64,000 nucleotides of DNA. Origin: Octadecabacter arcticus 238. Its GTDB lineage: Bacteria; Pseudomonadota; Alphaproteobacteria; Rhodobacterales; Rhodobacteraceae. Shown in pieces: positions 1-9,798 of the stretch. The stretch lies in NCBI RefSeq assembly GCF_000155735.2, contig NC_020908.1, positions 2,981,001 through 3,045,000 of the forward strand, in the 5' to 3' direction. The notes under the pieces were generated by a model. That model was not told the origin of the DNA, did not search any database, and saw only the letters and a list, made by a program, of their open reading frames with translations. Each line of letters begins with the position of its first letter. Position 1 is the first letter of the stretch. The position numbers were made by a program, and so were the translations under genes.

Positions 1-767
1 GCCGCCTGTCTGAAGACGGTTTTGCGTCTGAAACCCGTCTGATCAGTGCCGAAGCCGCACTAGAAGCCGCCAATGCGGGCGTGCAACGCGCCTCTAGCGA
101 AGTGATATCAGCGCAAGCGGGCATTGAGGGTGCGCAAGCCACCGTCGCGGCAGATGAACGTGAAATTGAACGTTTGAACATCACCGCGCCCTTTGCTGGT
201 TTGCTTGAAAGTGACACCAGCGAACTTGGCTCGCTCATGCAGCCCGGCGCGCCCTGCGCCACCATTATCCAGTTGGACCCGATTAAACTTGTGGGATTCG
301 TGCCGGAAGCCAGCATCAGCCAGATCTCGGTTGGTGCCATGGCCGGTGCGCGCTTGACAACGGGGCAAGAGGTCGTGGGCCAAGTGACGTTCCTGTCGCG
401 CTCAGCAGATGAGCAGACCCGCACATTCCGCGTCGAAGTTCGGGTGCCGAACGCGGATCAGCGTATCGGTGACGGGCAAACGGCCGAAATTATCGTCGCC
501 TCGGACGGGCGCATGGCGCATCTTTTGCCAGCCTCATCGTTGACGTTGGACAATGACGGCGCCATCGGCATCCGTGCAATCGTCACACAAGATGGCAGCG
601 ACATCGATATCGCGCGATTCATGCCCGTGGGCATCATGCGCGACACCATTGATGGCATCTGGGTCACAGGCCTGCCCGACACGGTGGTCGTGATTGTTGT
701 CGGACAAGAATATGTGACAGACGGCGTGCCCGTCATTGCGACCATGCAGCAGGAGACTGACGGATGA
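1..767 (+). CDS. RND efflux periplasmic adaptor (HlyD/MFP family), 5' end outside window
   Basis: This is the C-terminal part of a membrane fusion protein that links an inner-membrane RND pump to an outer-membrane channel. The frame is open to the window edge (first full codon at base 3), so the GTG at 81 is internal and not the start. The visible part shows the end of the alpha-hairpin (residues rich in Ala, Glu and Ser), then the lipoyl/barrel segment with ITAPFAGLLE and LGSLMQPGAPCATI, which are typical of adaptors, and a beta-barrel and membrane-proximal domain. Its stop overlaps the start of the permease gene (ATGA), so the two are translationally coupled. The substrate cannot be read from the sequence. 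Confidence 0.9.
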   Translation, partial: RLSEDGFASETRLISAEAALEAANAGVQRASSEVISAQAGIEGAQATVAADEREIERLNITAPFAGLLESDTSELGSLMQPGAPCATIIQLDPIKLVGFVPEASISQISVGAMAGARLTTGQEVVGQVTFLSRSADEQTRTFRVEVRVPNADQRIGDGQTAEIIVASDGRMAHLLPASSLTLDNDGAIGIRAIVTQDGSDIDIARFMPVGIMRDTIDGIWVTGLPDTVVVIVVGQEYVTDGVPVIATMQQETDG

Positions 768-3700
768 TCAAAATCGTCGACGTCGCCGCCGCACGTGCGC
801 GCATGGTCATCGCCTTTATCATCCTGTCGCTTTTGGCGGGGGGATTCGCCTATTATGCCTTGCCGAAAGAGGGCGAACCGGACATCGAAATTCCGGTGAT
901 CTTTGTGTCCGTCCCCTTCCCCGGTATTTCAGCCGAAGATTCCGAAACGCTGCTGGTCCAGCCGATGGAATCGCAGTTGCGCGACCTTGACGGGTTGAAG
1001 ACAATGACCGCGACAGCGGCCGAAAACTACGCAGGTGTTGCGCTGGAATTCGATTTCGGTTGGAACAAGACCGAAACCATGGCCGACATTCGCGACGCGA
1101 TGAACACCGTCGAAAGCGAATTTCCGGATGGGGCCGATAATTATTCCATCAATGAAATCAACTTTTCCGAGTTCCCGATCATCATCGTCAACCTGACGGG
1201 CGACGTCCCCGAACGCACGCTTATCCAAGTGGCCGAGGATTTGCAGGAAACCGTCGAAGGCATCGAAGGTGTGCTTGAGGCACCGTTAACAGGCCAGCGC
1301 GCCGAGATGATTGAGGTCATCATTGATCCGCTCAAGCTGGAATCCTACAACGTCACGGCAAGTGAGCTGATCGACGTCGTCACCCAAAACAACTTACTGA
1401 TCGCCGCCGGTGAAGTAGAGACAGCACAGGGGTCGTTCGCTGTCAAAATCCCGTCCAGTTTCGATGAACCGCGCGACATTTACTCCCTGCCCGTCAAGAT
1501 CAACGGCGACCGCGTTATCACGCTGGGCGATCTTGCAGAAATCCGCCTGACGTTTGAGGACCGCGCAAGCACCGCGCGATTTAACGGGACGACGACAGTG
1601 GCGTTGCAGGTGGTCAAACGCCGTGGGTTCAATCTGATCGACACCGCACAAGAAGTCCGCGACGTGATCGACGCCGAAGTCGCGGCATGGCCGCAAGATT
1701 TGCGAGACGCCGTGCAAGTTGGCCTGTCCAACGACCAATCCCGCAACGTCAATTCCATGGTCCGCCAGCTTGAGGGCTCGGTTTTGACCGCCATCGCGCT
1801 GGTGATGATCGTGATCCTCGCAACCCTTGGCACGCGCCCAGCGCTGCTGGTCGGCTTTGCTATTCCGACATCGTTCCTGCTGTGCTTTGCATTCCTTGCG
1901 GTGATGGGCGTGACCATTTCAAACATCGTCATGTTCGGACTGATCCTTGCTGTGGGAATGTTGGTGGACGGGGCCATTGTGGTGGTCGAATTCGCCGACA
2001 AACGCATGCAGGAAGGCGCCGGCCCGATGGAGGCCTATACCGACGCCGCCAAACGGATGTTCTGGCCCATCGTGTCGTCAACCGCCACGACGCTCTGTGC
2101 GTTCCTGCCCATGCTGTTCTGGCCCGGTGTGCCGGGGCAATTCATGGGCATGCTGCCTGTGACAATCATCTTCGTTTTGTCCGCATCGCTGATCGTGGCG
2201 CTGATTTATCTGCCAGTCATGGGCGGCGTCACAGGGCGCATGTCGCGCGCCTTTGGCAACACGTCAGACGCTCTTAAGGCCCGCTTGCCGTGGTTCGTGA
2301 ATGCCCTCTTGGTTCTGCCCGCGATCATGATCGTGTTCACCGGCGCAATGATGACATTAAACCCCGGCTATCTGACCGGTGAACAGTTCAACAATGGCGG
2401 ATTTTTCGCCGCCCTGCCCGGGATGATCGTGTTCTTGTTGGGCGGCGTTGCCGTGTCGATCACTGTCGGTGCCGCCAAAATCGAACGCCCTGCAAAGCGT
2501 ATCAAGGCGGGCTACCGCCGCACGATCTTTGGCCGTTTTATCCATTTCATCGCCGGCAACCCGATTATGCCCATCGTGTCTATCGTTGGCATAGTCTTCC
2601 TCGTCTATTCGACGTTCATCTTTTTTGGTGCTAACAACAACGGCGTCGAATTCTTCGTTGAAAACGAACCGGAACAGGCCATCGTTTACGTCCAAGCCCG
2701 CGGCAACCTGTCGATTGCGGAAAAAGACATCCTCGTGCGCCAAGTCGAAACCATCACCCTGCAAGAACCTGGTATCCAGTCGGTCTTTGCCTTTGCCGGA
2801 GAGGGTGGTTTGAACCAAAACACCTCCGGTGCAAGTGGTCCAAAAGATGCAATTGGACAGCTGCAAATCGAATTGGTTCCATGGGACGACCGCCCCGCAT
2901 TCGCGCGCGCGAATGACATTGATTTGGCCACATTGGACGGTGATCTGGTGATCGCACGGCTGCAAACCGCCCTTGATACGATCCCCGGTATCCGCACTGA
3001 AATCCTAAACCTGTCGATGGGTCCGGGTTCGGCAAAACCGGTGCATCTGCGCCTGTCAGGTGGAAATTGGGATGAATTGCGCGTGGCCACCTCCCTCGCG
3101 CGGGACCAGTTCGACACAACGACCGGCCTGACCCTGATCGAGGACAGCCGCCCCCTGCCCGGCATTGATTGGGAAATCACTGTCGATGTGCAGAAAGCGG
3201 GCCGGTACGGCGCCAATGTCGCGGCAGTCGGTGGCATGGTGCAACTGGTGACACGGGGCATTTTGCTTGACACGATGCGGGTCGATACGTCGGACGAAGA
3301 AATCGAAATCCGCGTGCGCCTGCCCGAAGCCGACCGCGTGTTGTCCACCTTGGACAGCTTGCGCGTGCGCACGTCTTCAGGCCTCGTGCCGCTGTCCAAT
3401 TTCATCACCCGCGCGCCTGTTCCCGAACTGGCCCAAATTGATCGGATTGATCAAAATCGCTACTTTGATGTGAAGGCCGATGTGGCACCAAACCTCACAA
3501 AATTCACAATTGGCGAAGGCGATGACCTGTCCGTCCTCGGCCTGTTCCGCGAACTCCAGGACAGCGACGCCGCGCCAGACGCCAACCGCACGATCATGAC
3601 ATCGGACGGCACAATCTTTGTGCTAGTCGACCTGATCGATGCGCCAAACGTCGCGGCTGTGCAAACTGCCATCACGGACGGCGACGCGCTTCCCGTGGCC

Positions 3701-4528
3701 GTCAATGGCAATGAACGCATCGCGACAATAACCCAGTGGCTCGACACCAACCCCTTCCCCACCTCCGTCAGCTTCGAGTGGACTGGCGATCAAGAAGACC
3801 AAGCCGAATCCGGTGCGTTCCTCGCCAAGGCCTTCGCGGGCGCACTGGGCTTGATGTTCATCATCCTGCTGGCACAATTCAACTCGGTCTATAACTCGGT
3901 GCTTGTGCTGTTGGCGGTAATCCTGTCCACAACGGGTGTGCTGATCGGTATGCTGGTCATGGATCAGGCGTTTTCGATCATCATGACAGGCACAGGGATC
4001 GTCGCCCTTGCGGGAATCGTGGTGAACAACAACATTGTTCTGATCGACACCTATCAAGAATACGAACGCTACATGCCCCGCACCGAGGCGATCACCCGCA
4101 CAGCAGAAGACCGTATTCGCCCTGTGTTGCTGACCACCATCACCACGATGGCGGGCCTTGCGCCGATGATGTTCGGGCTTTCGCTGGACTTTATCGGTGG
4201 TGGCTATTCCATCGACAGCCCAACATCGCTGTGGTGGAAACAACTGGCCACGGCAGTGGTCTTTGGCCTTGGCATCGCGACCGTGCTGACGCTGGTGTTC
4301 ACCCCGTCCATGCTGGCCCTGCGTGTCTGGGTCACGACCTACGCGCGCTGGGGTGCGCAGCTGCTGTCCAAACTGTCGATGGGCAATTCCAGCCGCGCCG
4401 CACAAGACTGGGCGCTGAGCCGCGAAGCCAAACTGGTAAAGGCACCAGAAATCATCTGGGACGATCCTGATGATGAGGTGCCGGTTCCTGTGATGGGACA
4501 AGCAGGCGCCCTCAAAGCGGCTGAGTGA
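764..4528 (+). CDS. RND efflux pump permease (AcrB/MdtC-like)
   Basis: This is a 1254-residue inner-membrane proton-driven exporter, longer than AcrB (about 1050). It has an N-terminal membrane helix, a first porter domain, helices 2-6 around residues 335-500, a second porter domain, and helices 8-12 near 1020-1200. The TM4 motif reads LVDGAIVVVEF, so the second Asp of the usual DD proton-relay pair is Gly. The TM10 region reads GIVVNNNIVLID where AcrB carries the relay Lys. Residues about 505-580 hold two extra hydrophobic segments not found in AcrB. These substitutions occur in other RND subfamilies, so the protein may still be active. It forms an operon with the adaptor, and its stop overlaps the desaturase start (TGATG). 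Confidence 0.93.
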   Translation: MIKIVDVAAARARMVIAFIILSLLAGGFAYYALPKEGEPDIEIPVIFVSVPFPGISAEDSETLLVQPMESQLRDLDGLKTMTATAAENYAGVALEFDFGWNKTETMADIRDAMNTVESEFPDGADNYSINEINFSEFPIIIVNLTGDVPERTLIQVAEDLQETVEGIEGVLEAPLTGQRAEMIEVIIDPLKLESYNVTASELIDVVTQNNLLIAAGEVETAQGSFAVKIPSSFDEPRDIYSLPVKINGDRVITLGDLAEIRLTFEDRASTARFNGTTTVALQVVKRRGFNLIDTAQEVRDVIDAEVAAWPQDLRDAVQVGLSNDQSRNVNSMVRQLEGSVLTAIALVMIVILATLGTRPALLVGFAIPTSFLLCFAFLAVMGVTISNIVMFGLILAVGMLVDGAIVVVEFADKRMQEGAGPMEAYTDAAKRMFWPIVSSTATTLCAFLPMLFWPGVPGQFMGMLPVTIIFVLSASLIVALIYLPVMGGVTGRMSRAFGNTSDALKARLPWFVNALLVLPAIMIVFTGAMMTLNPGYLTGEQFNNGGFFAALPGMIVFLLGGVAVSITVGAAKIERPAKRIKAGYRRTIFGRFIHFIAGNPIMPIVSIVGIVFLVYSTFIFFGANNNGVEFFVENEPEQAIVYVQARGNLSIAEKDILVRQVETITLQEPGIQSVFAFAGEGGLNQNTSGASGPKDAIGQLQIELVPWDDRPAFARANDIDLATLDGDLVIARLQTALDTIPGIRTEILNLSMGPGSAKPVHLRLSGGNWDELRVATSLARDQFDTTTGLTLIEDSRPLPGIDWEITVDVQKAGRYGANVAAVGGMVQLVTRGILLDTMRVDTSDEEIEIRVRLPEADRVLSTLDSLRVRTSSGLVPLSNFITRAPVPELAQIDRIDQNRYFDVKADVAPNLTKFTIGEGDDLSVLGLFRELQDSDAAPDANRTIMTSDGTIFVLVDLIDAPNVAAVQTAITDGDALPVAVNGNERIATITQWLDTNPFPTSVSFEWTGDQEDQAESGAFLAKAFAGALGLMFIILLAQFNSVYNSVLVLLAVILSTTGVLIGMLVMDQAFSIIMTGTGIVALAGIVVNNNIVLIDTYQEYERYMPRTEAITRTAEDRIRPVLLTTITTMAGLAPMMFGLSLDFIGGGYSIDSPTSLWWKQLATAVVFGLGIATVLTLVFTPSMLALRVWVTTYARWGAQLLSKLSMGNSSRAAQDWALSREAKLVKAPEIIWDDPDDEVPVPVMGQAGALKAAE

Positions 4529-4748
4529 TGCCAGAGCCTACACAGGTTCTGGCATCACTCCCGCCGCGAACCCGCGCAGACCTGACCACCCGCAGCGATT
4601 CCGCGGGGCTGATGCATCTGGCAAAACATGCAAGCATCATCTTGGTGTTGGCGGGCTATGTTGCCACGGGCCTGCCGCTGTGGCGGGTTGCACTGCTGCC
4701 GCTTGGCATCGCGCTGGTGTTTTTGTTCACCTTATACCAATGGCCGAA

Positions 4749-5812
4749 TTAAGTGACCCTTGCCCATTCTCGATCTGTGATTGAACTTATTCGCTCTGGG
4801 TCGTTCGCAAAGAAGTTCCAAGCTTGTGCACATTTGTCGAGTATTTCGTCATAGGTGTCGAAAACTGTGATTGCGAGTTTATTAGCTCGCAGATAAGCCC
4901 AGACGTTTTCCATGGGGTTCAGTTCGGGTGAATACGGTGGCAGCTTAACGAGCGTAATTTTATCTGGCACCTGCAAACATTTTGCGCCATGCCACCCCGC
5001 CCCATCAACAATCAGCAAGGCATGTGAGCCGGGTGCGACAGCTTTTGCGATCTCATCAAGATGCAGCCCCATAGCCTCGGCGTTGACGTAGGGCAGGACG
5101 AGACCTGCGGCGGTACCACGTGCGGGACAAGCGGCACCAAAGATATAACTCCATTTGAAGCGTATATCACGGGGTGCGCGCGGGCGAGTTCCACGCTTGG
5201 CCCATTTACGGGTGAGTGTCCCCTGTTGTCCAACGCGGGCTTCATCTTGGAACCATACTTCAAGAGGCTTCCCCTTTGCATGTTCTGGCAGAGTATCGTT
5301 TACGAGGCTCGCAAAGTTTTTTTAAAAGCCTGCTGCGCTTCGCGATCAGTTTTCGGATGCTCTGGACGCACAGACAGGCGGCGAAAGCCATGCTTGGTTA
5401 GATATTTCCCAATCGTACGCACATGCAGTTTCACGTCGAACTCCTCTTCAACACGAGCCTGCAAGTCGACACAACGCCATCGTACTACGCCATCTTTTAC
5501 TGGGTCGGGCCCGGCCTCCACCCACGCCACAAATTGCGCCTGTTGCTTGGGCGACAACCGTGGTTTTGCCCCCTTGCCATTCCGATCCGATAACCCCTCA
5601 ATGCCTTCTGCGTTAAAGCGATGCGCCCAATCCCGAAGTGTTTGTCGATCCATACCACTGCTGCGGGCAGCCGTTTCACGATCCACCCCATCAAGCACCA
5701 GCGCTATGGCCAGTAGTCGCCGTACAACCCGCCCATCCTTGGTTCGCTTTGCCGCACGGCGCAAATCTTTCGCAGACATATCCGTGCGCGTAATTTTTAT
5801 GGCTCCACCCAT
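4749..5812 (-). CDS. IS630-family transposase, two frames joined by a predicted -1 frameshift
   Basis: The first frame (5812 down to about 5295) encodes the helix-turn-helix half (RRLLAIALVLDGVDRETAA). It stops shortly after an A7 run on the coding strand (5317-5323). The -1 frame continues without interruption to 4749 and carries the DDE catalytic half: VWFQDEARVG, LLIVDGAGWH and LPPYSPELNPMENVW supply the Asp, Asp and Glu. ATG 5812 is preferred because GGAGG lies five bases upstream; ATGs at 5839 and 5857 are also open. Frameshifting on A-rich runs is known in this family. A plain inactivating indel would look the same, so activity is not certain. Confidence 0.85.
5317..5323 (-). other. A7 slippage site inside the IS630 transposase
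   Basis: The coding strand reads GCTTTTAAAAAAACTTTGCG. The upstream frame reads A-F-K-K-T-L-R-A-S-stop. Re-reading one base gives A-F-K-K-N-F-A-S-L-V and opens the catalytic frame. Because the 0-frame codons before the run are TTT AAA AAA, ribosomal slippage or transcriptional addition of one A would both work. Confidence 0.6.
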
Positions 5813-6601
5813 GAGCACCTCCCAATCTATGGAGGTCATTGATTCAGAGTTTGCCAAAAATTAAAACCAAAAAAATGAGTCAGATATTATGGCCACTGGT
5901 ATTACAGCACGAATGCACCCATCAAACGCCGTTCCGTTCGGTCTGGCTGAATGAACTTGTCGGCCACATCTGCGCTGTCATGATCGCGCAACCGTTCCTG
6001 TGGTTTCGCACGTTCCACTTGGCGCATCACCGCCACACCAACGACCCGCACAAAGACCCAAAACTGGCTAGCGATTCAAAGCCGGACTCTTGGTCCGCAT
6101 TCGCATGGCATCTGGGCACCTTGGGATATTGGGCGTCAAAGCTGCGCACGCTGCGCGAAAACGCCCGCGGATCGTTCGATCAGACCACGTGTCGCCCCGC
6201 GCCCATACACGCCTAAAAACCGAAAGCCGCCTGTTGATCGCGCTTTACGCCGCGGGGACAGTTTTCACCCTGACCGTCAGTCCGATCCTGATCTGGATCT
6301 GGGCCTTGCCGCTGGCGCTCGGATTTCCGGTCCTTCGTCTGTATCTTTTGGCCGAGCACGGACGCTGCCCGCAGGTCGCCAATATGTTCGAAAACTCGCG
6401 CACGACACTGACGAACAAAGTAGTCAAACTGCTCGCGTGGAACATGCCCTATCACGCCGAACACCACGCCTATCCAAACGTGCCGTTCCACAATTTACCA
6501 GATGCCCACGCGGTCACGGCACCCCACTTGGAGGTCATTGCGGATGGCTACGTGGCCTTCACGAAAACCTATACCTTGCCGTTAAAATAACGACACGGCG
6601 G

Positions 6602-8431
6602 TTACGCCGCCTTTTCATCCTGCTGCTGGCGATGCCAAAGCTGCGCATAGCGCCCATCTGCGGCGATCAATGCATCATGGGTGCCCTGCTCAACGATCAC
6701 ACCTTCCTCAAGCACGACAATCCGGTCTGCATCCGAAATAGTGCTCAGGCGGTGCGCAATCGTCAGAACCGTGCGGCCTTGGCCCATCGCCTTAAGCTCG
6801 GTCTGGATTTCGCCCTCTGTCTCAGTGTCCAACGCGCTTGTCGCTTCATCAAGGATCAAGATCGGCGGGTCCTTGAGCAACGTGCGCGCAATGCCGACGC
6901 GTTGCTTTTCGCCACCCGATAACTTCAAACCACGTTCACCGACTGTCGTTTCATACCCGTCGGGCAGGCTTTCAATGAAGGTGTGGATTTTCGCCGCTTT
7001 CGCCGCGGCTTTGATGTCGTCAAAACTGGCCCCGTCCCGTCCATAGGCGATGTTGTAGCGGATCGTGTCGTTGAAAAGGACCGTATCCTGCGGCACGACA
7101 CCGATTTGGTCATGCAGGCTTTCCTGCGTCACATCACGAATGTCTTGGCCGTCAATCCGGATCGCCCCTTCGCCCACATCATAGAACCGGAACAAGAGCC
7201 GCGCGATGGTGGATTTGCCAGACCCCGATGACCCGACAATCGCCACGGTCTGTCCCGCTAGAACAGACAAATCGACGCCCTTCAAAATGGGTCGCGCCGC
7301 GTCGTAGCCAAAGAACACCCCGTCAAAGACCACTTCACCGCCTTGGACCTTTAGAACCTTGGCGTCCGGTTTGTCATTCACCTCCGCCGGTTGCCCGAGC
7401 AACGTAAACATATCGCCCATGTCGATCAATGCTTGGCGGATTTCGCGGTAAACCGTGCCCAAAAAGTTCAGCGGCATGGTGATTTGGATCATGTAGGCGT
7501 TGACCATCACGAAATCACCAACCGTCAACGCGCCGTTCTGCACACCGATTGCGGCCATGACCATCACCACAACCAATCCGCCGGTGATCAGCACCGATTG
7601 CCCGAAATTCAGAAACGCCAGCGAATAGGACGTTTTCAACGCGGCGGCGACGTATTGCTCCATCGCCCCATCGTAGCGATTTGCCTCGCGCTCCTCGGCG
7701 CCAAAATATTTGACGGTCTCGAAATTCAGTAGGCTATCAATCGCCTTTTGGTTCGCGTCAGTGTCTTGATCGTTCATCTCTTTGCGGATTTTCACCCGCC
7801 ATTCGGTGACGGTAAATGTGAACCAGATATAAAGCGAAATGGTACCCACAACGACAGCCAAGTACCAGACATCAAACAAGAAAAATAGAATGATTGCGAT
7901 CATGATCAGCTCAAGGATCAGCGGGCCAATGCTGAACAACAAAAACCGCAGCAGGAAATCAACGCCTTTGACACCGCGTTCAATGATCCGGCTCAAACCG
8001 CCGGTTTTGCGCGTGATGTGATAGCGCAAGGACAGGCGGTGAATGTGGGTAAATGTCTCAAGCGCGAGCGCGCGCAATGCCCGTTGCCCGACTTTGGCGA
8101 AGATCACATCGCGCAATTGCTGGAACCCGACGTTCATCAGGCGCACAAATCCATAGGCCACCGTCAGTCCAACCGCGCCAATCGCCAGCATCGACGCCGA
8201 TCCCTCGCCCGCCAGCGCATCAACCGCGCCTTTGTACAAAATCGGCGTTCCAACGGCAATCAGTTTGGCGAAAAACAGCACCGCCATGGCCGCCACGACG
8301 CGCCGTTTCACCCACAGTTCATCTTCCGGCCAAAGGTACGGGATCACACGCTTGATCACGTTCCAGCCTTCCACTTTGGTATTGTCGAGGTTCGCGGAAG
8401 TTTTGGTCGCGCGGCGCATAGTCGTTTCCAA
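6602..8431 (-). CDS. Atm1-type ABC exporter (fused membrane and ATPase domains)
   Basis: This 609-residue half-transporter probably acts as a homodimer in the inner membrane. Residues about 40-340 form the six-helix type I exporter domain and residues 360-600 the ATPase, with Walker A GSSGSGKST near residue 400, signature LSGGEKQR near 502 and Walker B ILDEATSALD. The N-terminal sequence (VIPYLWPEDELWVKRRVV) and the overall match point to the Atm1/HMT1 group, which exports glutathione-linked or metal-sulfur compounds; the exact substrate is inferred from family only. It lies downstream of, and on the same strand as, the VWA-MoxR pair with a 38-bp gap, so it may be co-transcribed with them. 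Confidence 0.92.
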   Translation of the reverse strand: METTMRRATKTSANLDNTKVEGWNVIKRVIPYLWPEDELWVKRRVVAAMAVLFFAKLIAVGTPILYKGAVDALAGEGSASMLAIGAVGLTVAYGFVRLMNVGFQQLRDVIFAKVGQRALRALALETFTHIHRLSLRYHITRKTGGLSRIIERGVKGVDFLLRFLLFSIGPLILELIMIAIILFFLFDVWYLAVVVGTISLYIWFTFTVTEWRVKIRKEMNDQDTDANQKAIDSLLNFETVKYFGAEEREANRYDGAMEQYVAAALKTSYSLAFLNFGQSVLITGGLVVVMVMAAIGVQNGALTVGDFVMVNAYMIQITMPLNFLGTVYREIRQALIDMGDMFTLLGQPAEVNDKPDAKVLKVQGGEVVFDGVFFGYDAARPILKGVDLSVLAGQTVAIVGSSGSGKSTIARLLFRFYDVGEGAIRIDGQDIRDVTQESLHDQIGVVPQDTVLFNDTIRYNIAYGRDGASFDDIKAAAKAAKIHTFIESLPDGYETTVGERGLKLSGGEKQRVGIARTLLKDPPILILDEATSALDTETEGEIQTELKAMGQGRTVLTIAHRLSTISDADRIVVLEEGVIVEQGTHDALIAADGRYAQLWHRQQQDEKAA

Positions 8432-8469
8432 TCTGAACTGAAGTGTTTACCTAGTGTGCCTGTGTCAGA

Positions 8470-9729
8470 TTAACCAGACTTGAGGCGCATCATCGCCAAC
8501 ATGCGTGCCTTATCACCCCCATCACGCGGATCGCAAATCGCTGCCGCCAGTCCTTGCAGCGATGCAATATTATGGCCTGCGCGAAAGCTGGTGACATGGG
8601 GCATCATGGCGCGAATTCCATGGGCCTTGGGTGCGAAGTTTTCCCAACGCATCAGCGGGTTGAGCCAGATCAGCTGTCGCGCAGACAGGTTCAGCCGTTC
8701 CATCGCCTTGGCCAAATCACCTGTGGCGTCGCGATCCAGCCCATCAGTGATCAACAAAACGCAGGCACCCTGCCCCAGCACACGGCGCGACCAGTCGCGG
8801 TTAAAGGCCGCAATGCAGGCCCCGATCCGCGTCCCGCCTTCCCAATCTTGCGCCTGCGCCCCGGCTGCGGCAAGTGCGGCATCAACGTCACGGGTGCGCA
8901 AATGGCGGGTGATGTTGGTCAATTGGGTACCGAATGTGAACCCATGGACGCTGCCCCATTGGTCGCCCTTTTGATTGGCAATTGAATGGACAAAATGCAG
9001 CACCGCACGGCTGTAGGCCGACATTGATCCCGAAATATCGCACAGAACGACCAAATTGGGCGCGCGCGTTCGCCTTGTCTTCATCGCAAACCCGCGGATT
9101 TCACCACCCCAGCGGTTGGCGATCCGCAGCGTTTGGCGCCAGTCGGGACTGCGCCCAGCGCCCGCTTTCATGCGCCGCGACACCAACGGATCTATCGGCA
9201 ACGTCAGCGTCGACAAGATGCGCTTGGCTAGCGTCATTTCATCGCCGCTCATTTGTTCAAAATCCAACGTGCGCAGGCGTTCTTGTGCTGAAACGGTCTG
9301 TGACGCATCAATGTCGATTTCTGTTGCGTCGTCTTGTGGTGCGTCCTTCGCCGGTGCCTCGACCCCGTCTAACAACGCCTCAGCCGCGCGTTTTTCGGCC
9401 GCTTTGGCGTGGCGGTCTTCTTGCACGCCGCGCACCATCGGCGTGATCAGCGACATCATATGATCAACGTATTTCGGATCGCGCCAGAACAACCGGAACG
9501 TCTGGGCGAACACCGCGCGGTGATCGGGGCGGCTGACAAAACAAGCCTGCAACGTGTAGAAAAAATCTGCCCGATCCGTAAACCCCGCAACCCTGACGGC
9601 CGCAACTGCATCCAGCACACGGCCCGGTCCAATCGGCAATCCCGCCTTGCGCAACGCCCGTGCGAAATGCGTGATGTTATGGCCGAGTTTGCCATCTTCG
9701 GGCAGATCAAGGCGCGGCAGGTCCATCAC
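8470..9729 (-). CDS. VWA-domain protein (CoxE-like)
   Basis: This 419-residue cytoplasmic protein has a C-terminal von Willebrand A domain. The MIDAS metal site DISGSMS lies near residue 230, and further Asp residues occur in the ITDGLDRD segment. The N-terminal half (LGHNITHFARALRKAGLPIGPGRVLDA) is typical of CoxE-like proteins. Such proteins work with a MoxR-type AAA+ ATPase, here the gene directly upstream (70-bp gap), as a chaperone-like pair for metal-centre insertion or complex maturation. No carbon monoxide dehydrogenase genes are nearby, so the client is unknown. Confidence 0.87.
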   Translation of the reverse strand: MMDLPRLDLPEDGKLGHNITHFARALRKAGLPIGPGRVLDAVAAVRVAGFTDRADFFYTLQACFVSRPDHRAVFAQTFRLFWRDPKYVDHMMSLITPMVRGVQEDRHAKAAEKRAAEALLDGVEAPAKDAPQDDATEIDIDASQTVSAQERLRTLDFEQMSGDEMTLAKRILSTLTLPIDPLVSRRMKAGAGRSPDWRQTLRIANRWGGEIRGFAMKTRRTRAPNLVVLCDISGSMSAYSRAVLHFVHSIANQKGDQWGSVHGFTFGTQLTNITRHLRTRDVDAALAAAGAQAQDWEGGTRIGACIAAFNRDWSRRVLGQGACVLLITDGLDRDATGDLAKAMERLNLSARQLIWLNPLMRWENFAPKAHGIRAMMPHVTSFRAGHNIASLQGLAAAICDPRDGGDKARMLAMMRLKSG

Positions 9730-9798
9730 GTTTGTCCAATTGGGGCGCTGCCCCCGGCCTGTCGGCCTCCCCCGGGATATTTACGAGACAAAGGCAAA

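Larger units (their letters stand above)
4735..5901 (-). mobile_element. IS630-family insertion sequence (type A), 1167 bp
   Basis: Imperfect terminal inverted repeats of about 25 bp lie at 4735-4759 and 5877-5901; both begin TACCA and share TGGCC and TGAC (about 18 of 25 match). The flanks read ACCTTA on the left and TTACAG on the right, consistent with insertion at a TA, with TA or TTA duplicated. It carries one transposase gene on the minus strand, whose stop codon lies inside the left inverted repeat. It has inserted into the desaturase gene. Confidence 0.88.
4528..6590 (+). pseudogene. fatty acid desaturase, broken by an IS630 insertion and a frameshift
   Basis: This is a membrane di-iron desaturase/hydroxylase remnant. 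The 5' exon-like piece runs 4528-4734. The rest resumes at 5902, and joining across the IS gives Leu-Gln followed by the first histidine box HECTH. The second box is HLAHHRHT (around 6020) and the third HAEHHAYPN (around 6455). A second lesion, apparently a one-base deletion near 6186-6190, moves the reading frame from DQT into SPRAHTRLK, so the C-terminal half lies in another frame up to the stop at 6590. All three histidine boxes survive, which suggests recent inactivation. The start at ATG 4528 overlaps the RND permease stop, so it was probably the last gene of that operon. Its lipid substrate is unknown. Confidence 0.88.

Noticed and set aside
3623..4501. 292-codon minus-strand frame over the RND permease
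   Set aside because: Same reason: low-complexity His/Gln/Arg product antisense to a well-supported gene.
5061..5864. 267-codon plus-strand frame over the first IS630
   Set aside because: Ser- and Arg-rich product with no family, antisense to the transposase whose catalytic motifs are clear.
8225..8250. Further TTTGTACAAA palindrome
   Set aside because: It lies inside the Atm1-type exporter coding sequence, has no partner 32 bp away and none of the flanking conservation, so it is not counted as a copy of the element.
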